Of a DNA stretch of 64,000 nucleotides, positions 8,183 through 17,107 are shown in pieces. Made by a program: the position numbers and the translations under genes. Below the pieces are notes generated by a model. That model did no database searches. It worked only from the letters and a program-made list of their open reading frames with translations, and was not told the DNA's origin. Position 1 is the stretch's first letter, and the number at the start of each line of letters is the position of its first letter. This stretch comes from Stappia sp. ES.058 (GTDB lineage: Bacteria; Pseudomonadota; Alphaproteobacteria; Rhizobiales; Stappiaceae): positions 186,001 to 250,000 of the forward strand of contig NZ_LT629784.1 of assembly GCF_900105595.1 (NCBI RefSeq). Reading direction: 5' to 3'.

Positions 8183-9364
8183 TCAGCGTCCGTTGCGCAC
8201 GGGGATCGACATGTCCTCGATCTTCAGTTCGCGCACGAGCTCTGGAATGCCCCATTCGACGTCCGGCTCGACCCGGATCTTGAAGTGGTACATAGACTGC
8301 AGTGCCTGGTGATCCTCGGCGCGGAACATCATTGTGCCCTTGGGCGTCTCGAAGGACATGCCTTCCATCGCCGCGATCAGCTCCTCGGTGTCCGTGGAGC
8401 CCGCCTTGCGGATGCCATCCACCACGGCGATCGCCGCCGTCATGCCGCCGGCGGTGAAGAAGTCCGGCGGCGACTGGAAGCGTTTCTCGTGCTCGGAGAC
8501 CAGCCAGTCGTTTGCCGGGTTTTTCGGGATCTCGTGATAATAGTAGGTCGCGCCTTCCATGCCGGGCAGGGCCTTGTAGGCCTTCATCGCCGCCAGGATG
8601 TTGCCGCCGGTGGCGATCTCGATGCCGAGCCGGTCCGGTTCCATCGCCTTGATCTTGCCGATGGGATTGTTGCCGCCGGCCCAGATGATGAAAAGGAACT
8701 TGCGGCCTTCGATGTCCTTCATCGCATCGAAGATGCGCTGGGCGCTCGCGGTGAAGTCCTGCGTGTCGGTGGGGGCGTATTCCTCGAAGGCGAGCGTCGC
8801 GCCGGTGCCGGCAAGCGCTTCCTTGAAGGCGGCGACGCCGTCGCGGCCGAAGGCGTAGTCCTGCGCCAGCGTCGCGATGGTCACACCGTCCTGGCCGAGC
8901 GCCACCGCATTGGCGATCGCGTCCTGCGAGGAATTGCGCGCCGTGCGGAAGATGTAGCGGTTCCAGTTCTCGCCGGTGATGCTGTCGGCGACCGCCGGCT
9001 CGACGATGAGAAGCTTGCCGTATTCCTCCGCGACCGGAAGCATGGCGAGCGCGACACCCGACGAGACGGGTCCGACGGCAATATCGACCTCGTCGTCGCC
9101 ATAGGCCTCGGCAAGGGCTGCACGCGCGATGTCCGGCTTGAGCTGGGTGTCTTTCTCGATCACGACGATCTTGCGGCCGTCGATCTCCATCGTGCCGTCG
9201 GTCGCATATTCCAGCCCCATCATGAAGCCGGTGTGGGACTGTTTGGCATAGGCCTCGAGTGCACCCGTCTTGCCGTAGACATGGGCGATCTTGATGTCGT
9301 CGGCCATGGCCGGCGCGCCCGCGAGCGCGGCCGCGACAAGCGCGGCGGCATATATCTGTCTCAT
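8183..9364 (-). CDS. livK: LIV-type ABC transporter periplasmic substrate-binding protein
   Basis: 393 residues from ATG 9364, directly behind GGGAGG. An upstream in-frame start would destroy the signal peptide, which is visible at residues 1-21 and cut after AMA. The body is a type I periplasmic binding fold, with VGPVSSGVALAMLPVAEEYG near residue 100 and FRTARNSSQDAI near 135. It is the first gene of the importer operon and sets its specificity. Neighbouring acyl-CoA genes and the terminal hydrolase argue for a carboxylic or aromatic compound rather than an amino acid, but this is not provable here. Confidence 0.9.
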   Translation of the reverse strand: MRQIYAAALVAAALAGAPAMADDIKIAHVYGKTGALEAYAKQSHTGFMMGLEYATDGTMEIDGRKIVVIEKDTQLKPDIARAALAEAYGDDEVDIAVGPVSSGVALAMLPVAEEYGKLLIVEPAVADSITGENWNRYIFRTARNSSQDAIANAVALGQDGVTIATLAQDYAFGRDGVAAFKEALAGTGATLAFEEYAPTDTQDFTASAQRIFDAMKDIEGRKFLFIIWAGGNNPIGKIKAMEPDRLGIEIATGGNILAAMKAYKALPGMEGATYYYHEIPKNPANDWLVSEHEKRFQSPPDFFTAGGMTAAIAVVDGIRKAGSTDTEELIAAMEGMSFETPKGTMMFRAEDHQALQSMYHFKIRVEPDVEWGIPELVRELKIEDMSIPVRNGR

Positions 9365-9428
9365 GATTTTTCCTCCCGTTCGACGTCCGGTCGGCGCTTT
9401 GCATGAGCGGATCGCGGCGTCTGACAAT

Positions 9429-9458
9429 ATATGACGCATGATTCATGTTTCATGTCAA
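9429..9458 (-). promoter_or_regulatory. livK promoter with embedded operator-like palindromes
   Basis: On the minus strand, TTGACA (9458-9453) is followed after 18 bp by TCATAT (9434-9429), about 65 bp before the livK start. The spacer holds two interlocked palindromes, CATGATTCATG (9437-9447) and CATGTTTCATG (9444-9454). A protein bound there would block RNA polymerase. No regulator gene lies next to the operon in this window. Confidence 0.6.
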
Positions 9459-9706
9459 TTCGGCTGCCCGGGCTTGCGGATCGCCTCGCGCTGTCGGTGC
9501 CCGGCGCGCGACCGTGCGAACCGGTCATGCGCTCGGATCATGTGACGGGTCATGTGGCGGGGAAAGTCGCGTCAGGTCACCCAATGCAGTGAAGCGTGAT
9601 GGCCGTCACATCGGATCTTGAGATTTGCTTCTATCTTCAAAGCATAGGCGGACGACAGAGCCGCAAGGGAAGTTCAAACGGAAGCTCTTACAGAGGGAAT
9701 GAAGTC

Positions 9707-10045
9707 ATGATGAAGAAAATCGCAGTCACCGGGTTCGCACTTGCCCTGACCGCCGGCGCCGTGCTGGCAACGGGATCGACCGAAGCCGAGGCGAAGAAGT
9801 GGCATCATCAGAACGGCTGGGCCGCCGCCGGCGGGTTTGTTGCCGGTGCCGTCATCGGATCCGCTTTGTCGCAGCCGCGCTATGTCGAGCCGGCCCCGCG
9901 CTATGTCCCGGCGCCGGTCTACCATGGCCGCCCGGCCCCCTGGACACCCGCGTGGTATCGCTACTGCTCGTCGAAGTATCGCAGCTTCAATCCGGACACC
10001 GGCTACTTCCTCAGCTACTCGGGTCGCTACAAGATGTGCCGCTGA
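9707..10045 (+). CDS. BA14K-family exported protein
   Basis: 112 residues from ATG 9707 behind AGAGGGA; a second ATG follows immediately. A signal peptide covers about residues 1-28 (cut near AEA). It is followed by a glycine/alanine hydrophobic stretch AAAGGFVAGAVIGSAL and a proline-rich segment. The C-terminal 30 residues WYRYCSSKYRSFNPDTGYFL...YKMC match the BA14K family, known from Brucella as an immunoreactive surface protein. The molecular role is unknown. It is monocistronic, with its own terminator. Confidence 0.85.
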   Translation: MMKKIAVTGFALALTAGAVLATGSTEAEAKKWHHQNGWAAAGGFVAGAVIGSALSQPRYVEPAPRYVPAPVYHGRPAPWTPAWYRYCSSKYRSFNPDTGYFLSYSGRYKMCR

Positions 10046-10069
10046 TCGTCGATCCGGCCGGACTGAACA

Positions 10070-10095
10070 AAGGGCCGGGCGCACCGGCCCTTTTT
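10070..10095 (+). terminator. Intrinsic terminator after the BA14K gene
   Basis: AGGGCCGG-GCGCA-CCGGCCCT (10071-10091) followed by TTTT, 25 bp past the stop codon. Confidence 0.9.
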
Positions 10096-10140
10096 CATGC
10101 CTGAACCGGCTCGAAGGCGATGTTGTCCCGATTGTGGCTG

Positions 10141-11535
10141 TTACTGGCCTGGAGTCCGGGAGGTTCCGCCGTGCGATGCGAAAACCGTCCGGTTCCGCCC
10201 TGTTTCCTTGGCCTGGTAAAGCAGTCGGTCGGCGCGGGAAAGGGCTGCATCCATCTTTTCGTGGGCATCGAATTCGGTAACACCCAGCGACAATGTCACC
10301 GCGATATCATGCCCGTTGACGGTGACCGGTGTCGCGCAAAGAGATTTGCGCATTTGCTCGGCGAGCGTGATGGAGACGGATATGGGCGTGTCCGGGAGGA
10401 CAATGAGAAACTCTTCGCCGCCAAGCCGCCCGAAGAAATCGGTTTCGCGCAATTGCTCCTTGATGCGGCGGCAGAATTCCTTCAGCGCCTCGTCGCCGGC
10501 AAAATGCCCATAGGCATCGTTGACGGCTTTGAAATTGTCGATGTCCAGGATCATCAGGCCGAGCGCCTGACCGCGTTCGCGTGCATCGTCCCCGCGATCG
10601 CGTGCGGCGGACAGGATCGCACGCCGCGACATGGTTCCGGTCAGTTCGTCGCGATGCGCGAGTTCATAGAGCTCGGCCTGTCGGTCCTTCAGTTCGGTGA
10701 TGTCGACGCGAAATCCGACCGTTCCACCGTTCGGCAGGCGCTTTTCCAGAACCCGGACCCAGCGTCCGTCCGGCAGAAGCTGTTCCACCGACCCGGTCGG
10801 ATTGGCGTGGGCGGTCAGGCGCTCCGCGATCCACGCGTCTTCCTGGCCGATGGCTTCGGGGTATTGCCCGCAGCGGACACCTTCCCGGATGATTTCCTCA
10901 AATGTCCGGCCGGGCTGGATGACATGGGCGGATTTCGGATAGGTTTCTCGATACTGTTCGTTGCAGATCGTCAAACGGTCGTGATGGTCGTAAAGAACGA
11001 AGCCGTCGGGAAGCGTTTCGATCGCTTCCACCATCACCTTCCAGGCATCGCGCGCGGCGTGCACGGCATGATCATGCTGGATTTCGCGGGCGGCCAGTTG
11101 CGCGGCATCCTTCAGGGCGTTCCGGTCGATTTCCGTGGCGCCGACGGGACCCCGGCTTGCCAGATACAATGCGCCAATGGCGGTGCCGGCGTCGTTGCGT
11201 AGCGCGATGCCGGCGAACAAGCCCAGTCCGAGCGCTGTCATGTCCACGGCAGGGTCGGTGATCGATCCGGCGGCACTCTCGCACAGAACCACCGGTTCCG
11301 CACTTGTCAGAACGGTTTCCGCGAGATCGTGGGCGGCGTGGCTCAGTCCCTCGCAGGGGCCTACGGAAATGAAAGTCGATCCGTCATGTGGAGCAACCAG
11401 TGTCACGAAGACGCAATCGACGGATAAAAGCCGCTTGAGAAGTCGGAGCACGGGCCGCAGCAATGCCTTTGTGTTGCCGGTGTTTGAAGCCGAGGGGCGT
11501 TCGGATGCAGCTGTGATGTCAATTGCGGAAGGCAT
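10141..11535 (-). CDS. GAF-PAS-GGDEF diguanylate cyclase
   Basis: 464 residues from ATG 11535; a GTG at 11583 is a possible longer start and neither has a strong ribosome site. A GAF-like domain covers about 25-160, PAS about 170-285 (LPDGFVLYDHHDRLTICNEQY), and GGDEF about 295-455. The active-site loop is GGEEF near 371 and the inhibitory I-site RETD lies exactly five residues before it, so product-inhibited c-di-GMP synthesis is expected. There is no transmembrane segment, so it should be cytosolic and respond to an internal signal. It is monocistronic. Confidence 0.9.
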   Translation of the reverse strand: MPSAIDITAASERPSASNTGNTKALLRPVLRLLKRLLSVDCVFVTLVAPHDGSTFISVGPCEGLSHAAHDLAETVLTSAEPVVLCESAAGSITDPAVDMTALGLGLFAGIALRNDAGTAIGALYLASRGPVGATEIDRNALKDAAQLAAREIQHDHAVHAARDAWKVMVEAIETLPDGFVLYDHHDRLTICNEQYRETYPKSAHVIQPGRTFEEIIREGVRCGQYPEAIGQEDAWIAERLTAHANPTGSVEQLLPDGRWVRVLEKRLPNGGTVGFRVDITELKDRQAELYELAHRDELTGTMSRRAILSAARDRGDDARERGQALGLMILDIDNFKAVNDAYGHFAGDEALKEFCRRIKEQLRETDFFGRLGGEEFLIVLPDTPISVSITLAEQMRKSLCATPVTVNGHDIAVTLSLGVTEFDAHEKMDAALSRADRLLYQAKETGRNRTVFASHGGTSRTPGQ

Positions 11536-11821
11536 CTTCTTGGGTGTGGTTTTGCTGATAACCAAGACGTTTGATCCCAACACGCAAAAACCGGGAATTC
11601 GGAAAAATACCCTCTCCGAACAGCTGTAGGGTGAGAAGGTAAATGTTCGATCAATCCGCGCGGTTACATTTGAAATTCATAAAATATATTTGCCCAAAAT
11701 ATGAATAAGCCGCCGTATTTTCATTCCCGGTGCAAGTTTTTCATTGTGAAATTGGGGCGCCTCTGCGTGATCCAAAGCGGATCCATGACCCGGCAGCCAG
11801 GCCTTTCGGTGTCACGCGTGG

Positions 11822-13045
11822 CTATCTCTCGCGGGCCAATCGGACTTGCAGTGCATTGGCCGCTGCACGCCCTGTCGCGAAACATCCCTGCAAGAGGTAG
11901 CCGCCTGTTGGCGCTTCCCAGTCGATCATCTCGCCGGCCACGAACACACCGGGTCTGTCCTTGAGCATGTAGCCATTGTCGATCCCCTCCCATGCGATCC
12001 CGCCGGCCGAAGAGATCGCTTGCTCCAGGCCCGTCATCCCGGCAACCGGAAGCGGCAGCGCCTTGATGCGGGCGGCCAGGGCTTCCGCGTCTTGCGGCCG
12101 CTCCCCCGCTTCGCGCAGCAGCGCAACCGCTGCCGGCGCGAGCCCGGTGCTCTTTCTTACATGATTTGAAACGGAGGCCTTGCCGCGGGGGCGCGAAAGC
12201 CGTGTGGCAAGCGCGTCTGCCGTTAGGTCAGGCCGCAGGTCGAGGGTGAGCGTCGCGGCGACGGTGGTGTCCGCCAGGGCGCGACGAATGTCGGGGCTGA
12301 GCGCGTAGATGCCGCCGCCTTCCAGGCCGTGCTCGGTAATCATCGCCTCGCCGCGGATCGTGTGATCGCCTGCGCTCAGGGCGATCCGCTTCAGCGGCGC
12401 CCCTTGAAAGCGGGTGGCGAATTGCGCCGACCAGGCGATTTCCACGCCGCAGTTGGACGGGGCAAACGGCGTGCGCGCGATGCCGGCGGCGTCTGTGGCC
12501 TTCGCCCAGAGACCGTCGCTTCCAAGCCTTGGCCAACTCGCGCCGCCAAGTGCAAGAAGCACAGCGTCCGGCGCGGGACAGTCTTTCGGCCCTTCGGGCG
12601 TGTCGAACAGCAACGCACCATCGTTTCCGAATCCCGTCCAGCACCATCTGGTGCGGATCGAAACTCCATTGGCATTCAGTCTCCCGAGCAGGGCCCTCAG
12701 CAGCGGCGAGGCCTTCATCTGGCGCGGAAACACCCGGCCGCTCGATCCGACGAAGGTCTCGATGCCGAGATCCGCGCACCAGGTCCTGAGTGCCTCCGGC
12801 GGAAACGCCTCGAAGGCGGCCCTCAGTCGCGGCTCCGCCTCCCGGTAGCGTGACAGAAAGACCTCCGCCGGTTCGCTATGGGTCAGGTTGAGTCCGCCGC
12901 GTCCGGCCATCAGGAATTTTCGCCCGACAGAGGGCATTCTTTCGTAGATCGTCACCCCGACGCCCCGGGCCGACAGGCTGTCGGCGGCGATCAGCCCGGC
13001 CGGCCCGCCTCCGATGATTGCGACATTTGGGGGAGAGGTGGTCAT
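11822..13045 (-). CDS. NAD(P)/FAD-dependent flavoprotein of the HI0933/YhiN type
   Basis: 407 residues. The FAD dinucleotide fold GGGPAGLIAADSL is at about residues 11-23 and the family motif GRGGLNLTHSE at about 48-58. The C-terminal FAD-binding segment contains GVFVAGEMIDWEAPTGGYLLQGCFATG, characteristic of the HI0933 group (TIGR03862-like). The enzymatic reaction of this family is not established. The start codon overlaps the glycosyltransferase stop by 4 bp, so the two are translated together although no functional link is evident. Confidence 0.85.
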   Translation of the reverse strand: MTTSPPNVAIIGGGPAGLIAADSLSARGVGVTIYERMPSVGRKFLMAGRGGLNLTHSEPAEVFLSRYREAEPRLRAAFEAFPPEALRTWCADLGIETFVGSSGRVFPRQMKASPLLRALLGRLNANGVSIRTRWCWTGFGNDGALLFDTPEGPKDCPAPDAVLLALGGASWPRLGSDGLWAKATDAAGIARTPFAPSNCGVEIAWSAQFATRFQGAPLKRIALSAGDHTIRGEAMITEHGLEGGGIYALSPDIRRALADTTVAATLTLDLRPDLTADALATRLSRPRGKASVSNHVRKSTGLAPAAVALLREAGERPQDAEALAARIKALPLPVAGMTGLEQAISSAGGIAWEGIDNGYMLKDRPGVFVAGEMIDWEAPTGGYLLQGCFATGRAAANALQVRLARER

Positions 13046-13842
13046 TCCGGCGGTTCCTGTCTCGCGCTTTTTGCCAGCAGCTCGGCTTCATAGGTCTTGG
13101 CCAGACGCAAAAAGCGCGTATAGGCGAAATTCGTCGAGATCACGAGGCCCCACCAGCCATAAAGCGCGTAACGACGCAGCACATAGGCTTTCAGAAAAGC
13201 GAGCGGAAACTCCGTCACGAGCCGCCAGCGGCCGATCCGCCGTCCGCGCGCGGCCATGTCGTCCGCCTGCATGGTGGAATAGCGGTTCATTTTCTCAACG
13301 TGGAAAGCAACGGAGCGAATCGAGCGATGCGCCATGGCACCCTCGAGCTGCGCGATGGCGGCGCCTTTCGGCGGACGCACGGTGTCATGCACGGGAGAGG
13401 CGGAAAAGCGCCCCTTGGTGCGGTCGTAGAGCCGGATCTGGTTGTAACCGTAGGCCCAGGCTGCGGGCCCTGATTCGTGAGCGAAAACATCGCGGATGCG
13501 AACCCTCCAGAACGGCGCTCTTTCAAGCGCGCCACACGCCGCGAGGGTCTTGATCTCCTCGGCAAGCGAAGTCGTCGCCGCTTCATCGGCATCCAGATTG
13601 AAAAGCCAGTCGTTGCGACACTGGTCCTCCGCAAAGCGCTTTTGCGCGCCGTAGCCCGGCCACGGATTGACGAGAACCCGCGCGCCACGCGATTCGGCCC
13701 TGCGCACCGTTTGGTCCGTTGAACCGCTGTCGACCACGATCACCTCGTCGGCGAATGATTCGACGCTGCGAATAGCCCGCGCGATCCGGTCTTCTTCATT
13801 ATGCGCTATTATAAAGACGGAGATCGGCGGTGCGGCGGTCAT
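13042..13842 (-). CDS. Family 2 glycosyltransferase (WaaE/KdtX-like)
   Basis: 266 residues from ATG 13842, with AAGGG about 10 bp upstream; an in-frame ATG at 13881 is possible. The GT-A fold starts with ISVFIIAHNEEDRIARAIRSV, then VDSGSTDQT near residue 40 and the DxD-type metal site LFNLDADE near 82. The C-terminal half (FHVEKMNRYSTMQADDMAARG) is typical of lipopolysaccharide core glucosyltransferases of the WaaE/KdtX group. It is expected at the inner face of the cytoplasmic membrane. Acceptor and donor sugars are not deducible. Confidence 0.85.
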   Translation of the reverse strand: MTAAPPISVFIIAHNEEDRIARAIRSVESFADEVIVVDSGSTDQTVRRAESRGARVLVNPWPGYGAQKRFAEDQCRNDWLFNLDADEAATTSLAEEIKTLAACGALERAPFWRVRIRDVFAHESGPAAWAYGYNQIRLYDRTKGRFSASPVHDTVRPPKGAAIAQLEGAMAHRSIRSVAFHVEKMNRYSTMQADDMAARGRRIGRWRLVTEFPLAFLKAYVLRRYALYGWWGLVISTNFAYTRFLRLAKTYEAELLAKSARQEPPE

Positions 13843-14214
13843 GTAGGTCAGCCCTTGTCGCGAAACCATCAGCCAAATCACGGCTGCGCGGGATCCTTAG
13901 CGGGTTCGCGGGGCCGGGTTCAAGCGATTGCGGGCCTGGATGCCGGCAAAGTGGCGTGTCGGTGCGAATTGATGCGGAAAACCGGTGTTTGGCGGAATTC
14001 AGGGCTTTCCACGCCGAAAGTGCTAACGGGGTCTTAACGAGGTGTCACCGCAAAGACACACTGTGTCCGTCCAGTGCCTTCTAGGGGCATTTGCCGGTTG
14101 CGAGGCGGACGCCCCGTCGCTTAAAACAAACTCGAGCTCGCGGGGAAGCTTGCTCAACTCTTCATCTCCTCTTGGCCAACGGGGCCTTGCAGGAAACAAC
14201 GACGAGGTCAGGAA
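13843..14214. promoter_or_regulatory. Porin upstream region with a perfect palindrome
   Basis: This 372-bp gap between divergent genes shows no credible coding frame. It holds GACACA-C-TGTGTC (14055-14067) and, just before it, two TAACG(G/A)GG repeats within 14022-14042. Either could be an operator or part of a structured leader for the abundant porin mRNA. No clear -35/-10 pair was found. Confidence 0.35.
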
Positions 14215-15459
14215 ATGAACATCAAGAGCATCCTGCTCGGCGCTTCCGCAGCTGCCCTGGCAGCCACGGGCGCACAGGCCGCCGACCTTCCGGTCGCACC
14301 GGAGCCGGTCGACTACGTTCGCGTTTGCGACGCTTTCGGCACGGGCTTCTTCTACATCCCGGGTACCGAGACCTGCCTGAAGATCGGTGGCGGTGTCCGC
14401 GCTGAATTCCGCATGTTCGACGTGCTCGACAACGGCGGTTCCGCTTGGGACGCACGTACCGACGACAGCACCGGCATGCGTGCTCGTGGCTACATGAACT
14501 TCGACAGCCGCACCAACACCGAGTATGGCCTGCTGCGCACCTACGTGGCTGCGTACATCACGGTCGACAACTCGGGCGCCGCTGGCCTGACGCTTGACGA
14601 AGCCTTCATCCAGCTCGGCGGTTTCGTCGCTGGTCGTACCGGTTCGTACTTCGACTTCTACACCGGCGACAACTGGGGTTCGGTCCTGAACCAGGGCTTC
14701 TCGGATAACGGCGACGTCAACCTGTTCGCCTACACCTTCCAGTTCGGCAACGGCTTCTCGGCTTCGGCCTCGGTGGAAGTTGGTTCGGACCGTCGCGCCA
14801 ACATCTTCGATCAGGGCGCTGCGCCTGTGGCTATTGCTCCGGCAGCTAGCGTGAACGGCTACGGCGGCGACAAGGTTCCGGATTTCGTCGCAAACCTGCG
14901 CGTCGATCAGGGCTGGGGTTCGGCTCAGATCATGGGTGCCCTGCACCACGTCTACGGCCGCAATCTGGCCGCTGCTGAGACCGTCGGCGGTGTATTCCTG
15001 CCGGGCAAGGGTAAGCTCGGCTACGCGATCGGCGCCGGTGCCACGTTCAACCTGCCGATGATCGCAGCTGGCGACAGCTTCTCGATCCAGGCAGCCTATG
15101 CGAACGGCGCAATCGGCTACGTGAACGCCAACTTCGCGTCTGCTTCGTTCTCCGACGCTTCCTACAACGCTGCTGGGTCGCTCAAGACCTCCAGCGCATG
15201 GGGCATCGGTGCAGGCTTCACGCACTTCTGGACCCCGGCGATCTCCACGTCGATCACCGCGAACTACTCGCGTCTCGACCAGGCTGCTGGCGGCCCGGAC
15301 TTCAACGAAATCAACGTTCAGGGTAACGTTGGCTGGCGTCCGGTTTCCGGCCTCTATGTCGGCGCCGAGCTTGAGTACCGCAACCGTGACTTCTCCACGG
15401 CTGGCGTTGCTTCCGACGACGCTCTGGTCGGTATCCTCCGCGTGCAGCGCACGTTCTAA
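14215..15459 (+). CDS. Major outer-membrane porin, rhizobial Omp2b-like family
   Basis: 414 residues. The signal peptide covers residues 1-23 (AQA cut before ADLP). The mature N-terminus DLPVAPEPVDYVRVCDAFG, with its later cysteine in GTETCLKIGG, is characteristic of the alphaproteobacterial porin_2 family. The chain ends in phenylalanine (VQRTF), the outer-membrane assembly signal. It should form a trimeric 16-strand barrel for small hydrophilic solutes. Codon use is more biased than in neighbours (repeated GGC, AAC, TTC), as expected of a highly expressed gene. It is monocistronic, with AGGA before the ATG. Confidence 0.93.
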   Translation: MNIKSILLGASAAALAATGAQAADLPVAPEPVDYVRVCDAFGTGFFYIPGTETCLKIGGGVRAEFRMFDVLDNGGSAWDARTDDSTGMRARGYMNFDSRTNTEYGLLRTYVAAYITVDNSGAAGLTLDEAFIQLGGFVAGRTGSYFDFYTGDNWGSVLNQGFSDNGDVNLFAYTFQFGNGFSASASVEVGSDRRANIFDQGAAPVAIAPAASVNGYGGDKVPDFVANLRVDQGWGSAQIMGALHHVYGRNLAAAETVGGVFLPGKGKLGYAIGAGATFNLPMIAAGDSFSIQAAYANGAIGYVNANFASASFSDASYNAAGSLKTSSAWGIGAGFTHFWTPAISTSITANYSRLDQAAGGPDFNEINVQGNVGWRPVSGLYVGAELEYRNRDFSTAGVASDDALVGILRVQRTF

Positions 15460-15481
15460 TTCAATCCTCACGGATTGGATG

Positions 15482-15512
15482 AAAGCCCGGCGGGAAACCG
15501 CCGGGCTTTTTC
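15482..15512 (+). terminator. Porin intrinsic terminator
   Basis: AAAGCCCGGCGG-GAAA-CCGCCGGGCTTT, a perfect 12-bp stem with tetraloop, then TT; 22 bp after the porin stop. Confidence 0.95.
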
Positions 15513-15544
15513 TTGTCTGGTGCAATCCGGACGCTGCATCATGA

Positions 15545-15575
15545 AAAGGGCCGCCCGGTATCCGGGCGGCCCTTT
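15545..15575. terminator. Second, bidirectional terminator-like hairpin
   Basis: AAAGGGCCGCCCGG-TAT-CCGGGCGGCCCTTT, a perfect 14-bp stem 33 bp beyond the first terminator. A-rich and T-rich flanks make it able to act in either direction. It insulates the thiolase gene from porin transcription. The remainder up to 15852 is AT-rich around 15660-15735 and probably carries the thiolase promoter, but no clean consensus was seen. Confidence 0.75.
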
Positions 15576-15852
15576 CCCGTTTCGGTCGCGTTTCAGCGGT
15601 TGGCGGGATCTGCCTGGTCGGGTGCAGGTGCGCACTCCAGAGTCCCGGGGTGCGATGATGAATTGGTGACAATCGTAATATATTGAAAATAATAAGATAA
15701 TTGATTTTGTTTGACGTATTGGTAAAAATAATTGCTTGCGCGTTTTGCGCCAAGGTGGAATCCTCGTCGCCGATCCGATTGTCTCTTTCCAATCTGCCGC
15801 CGGTGCCGAACCGGAGCGCGGTGCGGAAGCGCGACCAACTGGGAGTAAGCAG

Positions 15853-17019
15853 ATGACCGCTGCCATTGTGGGCTGGGCCCATACGCCGTTTGGAAAACAT
15901 ACCGAGGAAACCGTCGAAAGCCTGATCGTCAAGGTTGCGCGCGACGCTCTTTCGGATGCGGGACTCGATGCAGCCGATGTCGACGAGATCGTGCTTGGTC
16001 ACTTCAACGCAGGCTTTTCCGAACAGGACTTCACCGCCTCGCTGGTGCTTCAGGCCGATCCCGCCCTGCGTTTCAAGAAGGCGACACGGGTTGAAAACGC
16101 CTGTGCCACCGGATCGGCCGCCGTGCACCAGGGAGTGCGCGCGGTCACCTCCGGCGAGGCGCGCGTCGTGCTCGTGGTCGGTGTCGAGCAGATGACGACC
16201 ACCCCCGGGCCGGAGATCGGCCGCAATCTGCTGAAGGCGTCCTATCTTCCCGAGGACGGCGATACGCCGGCCGGCTTTGCGGGCGTGTTCGGCAAGATCG
16301 CACAAGGTTATTTCCAGAAATACGGCGACAAGTCCGATGCGCTTGCCGCCATTGCCGCAAAGAACCACAGAAACGGCGTGAACAATCCCTACGCGCAGAT
16401 GCGAAAGGACCTCGGCTTCGACTTCTGCCGCACCGAAAGCGAAAAGAACCCCTTTGTCGCCGGTCCGTTAAAGCGTACCGACTGCTCGCTGGTGTCCGAC
16501 GGCGCGGCGGCGCTCGTGCTCACCGATGTCGAAACGGCACTTGGCCGCGACAAGGCGGTGGCCTTCCGCAGCCTCGCGCATGCGCAGGACTTTCTGCCGA
16601 TGTCGAAGCGCGACATCCTGAGTTTCGAGGGCTGCGGCGCGGCCTGGACCCGGGCGCTCGACAAGGCCGGGCTTGGCATCGAAGACCTCTCCTTCGTCGA
16701 GACCCATGACTGCTTCACGATCGCGGAACTGATCGAATATGAGGCGATGGGGCTGACGAAGCCGGGCGAAGGCCATCGCGCGGTCCTTGAAGGCTGGACC
16801 GAGATGGGCGGAAAGCTGCCGGTCAATCCGTCCGGCGGGCTGAAATCCAAGGGCCATCCCATCGGCGCGACGGGCGTGTCGATGCATGTCCTGAGCGCGA
16901 TGCAGCTCACGGGCCGGGCGGGAGACATTCAGGTCAAGGGCGCGGAGCTTGGCGGCATCTTCAACATGGGTGGTGCAGCCGTCGCCAATTATGTGTCGGT
17001 GCTCCAGCCCCTGCGCTAG
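15853..17019 (+). CDS. Thiolase family acetyl-CoA acetyltransferase (SCP2-like type)
   Basis: 388 residues from ATG 15853 behind GGGAG; the frame extends 39 codons further upstream without a better start. Nucleophilic Cys84 lies in ENACATGSAAVH. The conserved histidine loop GGLKSKGHPIGATG lies near residue 335. The protein resembles the SCP2/lipid-transfer-type thiolases more than the short biosynthetic PhaA type. It is predicted to cleave or form 3-ketoacyl-CoA in the cytoplasm. It stands alone, so its pathway is unknown; the CoA-using enzymes at 1-3070 and 32949-34300 are separate units. Confidence 0.88.
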   Translation: MTAAIVGWAHTPFGKHTEETVESLIVKVARDALSDAGLDAADVDEIVLGHFNAGFSEQDFTASLVLQADPALRFKKATRVENACATGSAAVHQGVRAVTSGEARVVLVVGVEQMTTTPGPEIGRNLLKASYLPEDGDTPAGFAGVFGKIAQGYFQKYGDKSDALAAIAAKNHRNGVNNPYAQMRKDLGFDFCRTESEKNPFVAGPLKRTDCSLVSDGAAALVLTDVETALGRDKAVAFRSLAHAQDFLPMSKRDILSFEGCGAAWTRALDKAGLGIEDLSFVETHDCFTIAELIEYEAMGLTKPGEGHRAVLEGWTEMGGKLPVNPSGGLKSKGHPIGATGVSMHVLSAMQLTGRAGDIQVKGAELGGIFNMGGAAVANYVSVLQPLR

Positions 17020-17107
17020 GCGGTATTCACGGCCTGCGAGGGCCGAGACGGAAGGCGTGCTTTGCCGCGCCTTCCGGTCATCCGGTGACGATCGTTGGGT
17101 CCGCACC

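Noticed and set aside
7247..9406. 719-codon plus-strand frame opposite livG and livK
   Set aside because: Antisense shadow; the real genes have Walker motifs and a signal peptide on the minus strand.
14023..16368. 781-codon minus-strand frame across porin and thiolase start
   Set aside because: Passes over two perfect terminators and a gene with an obvious signal peptide and barrel; no homology in the translated frame.
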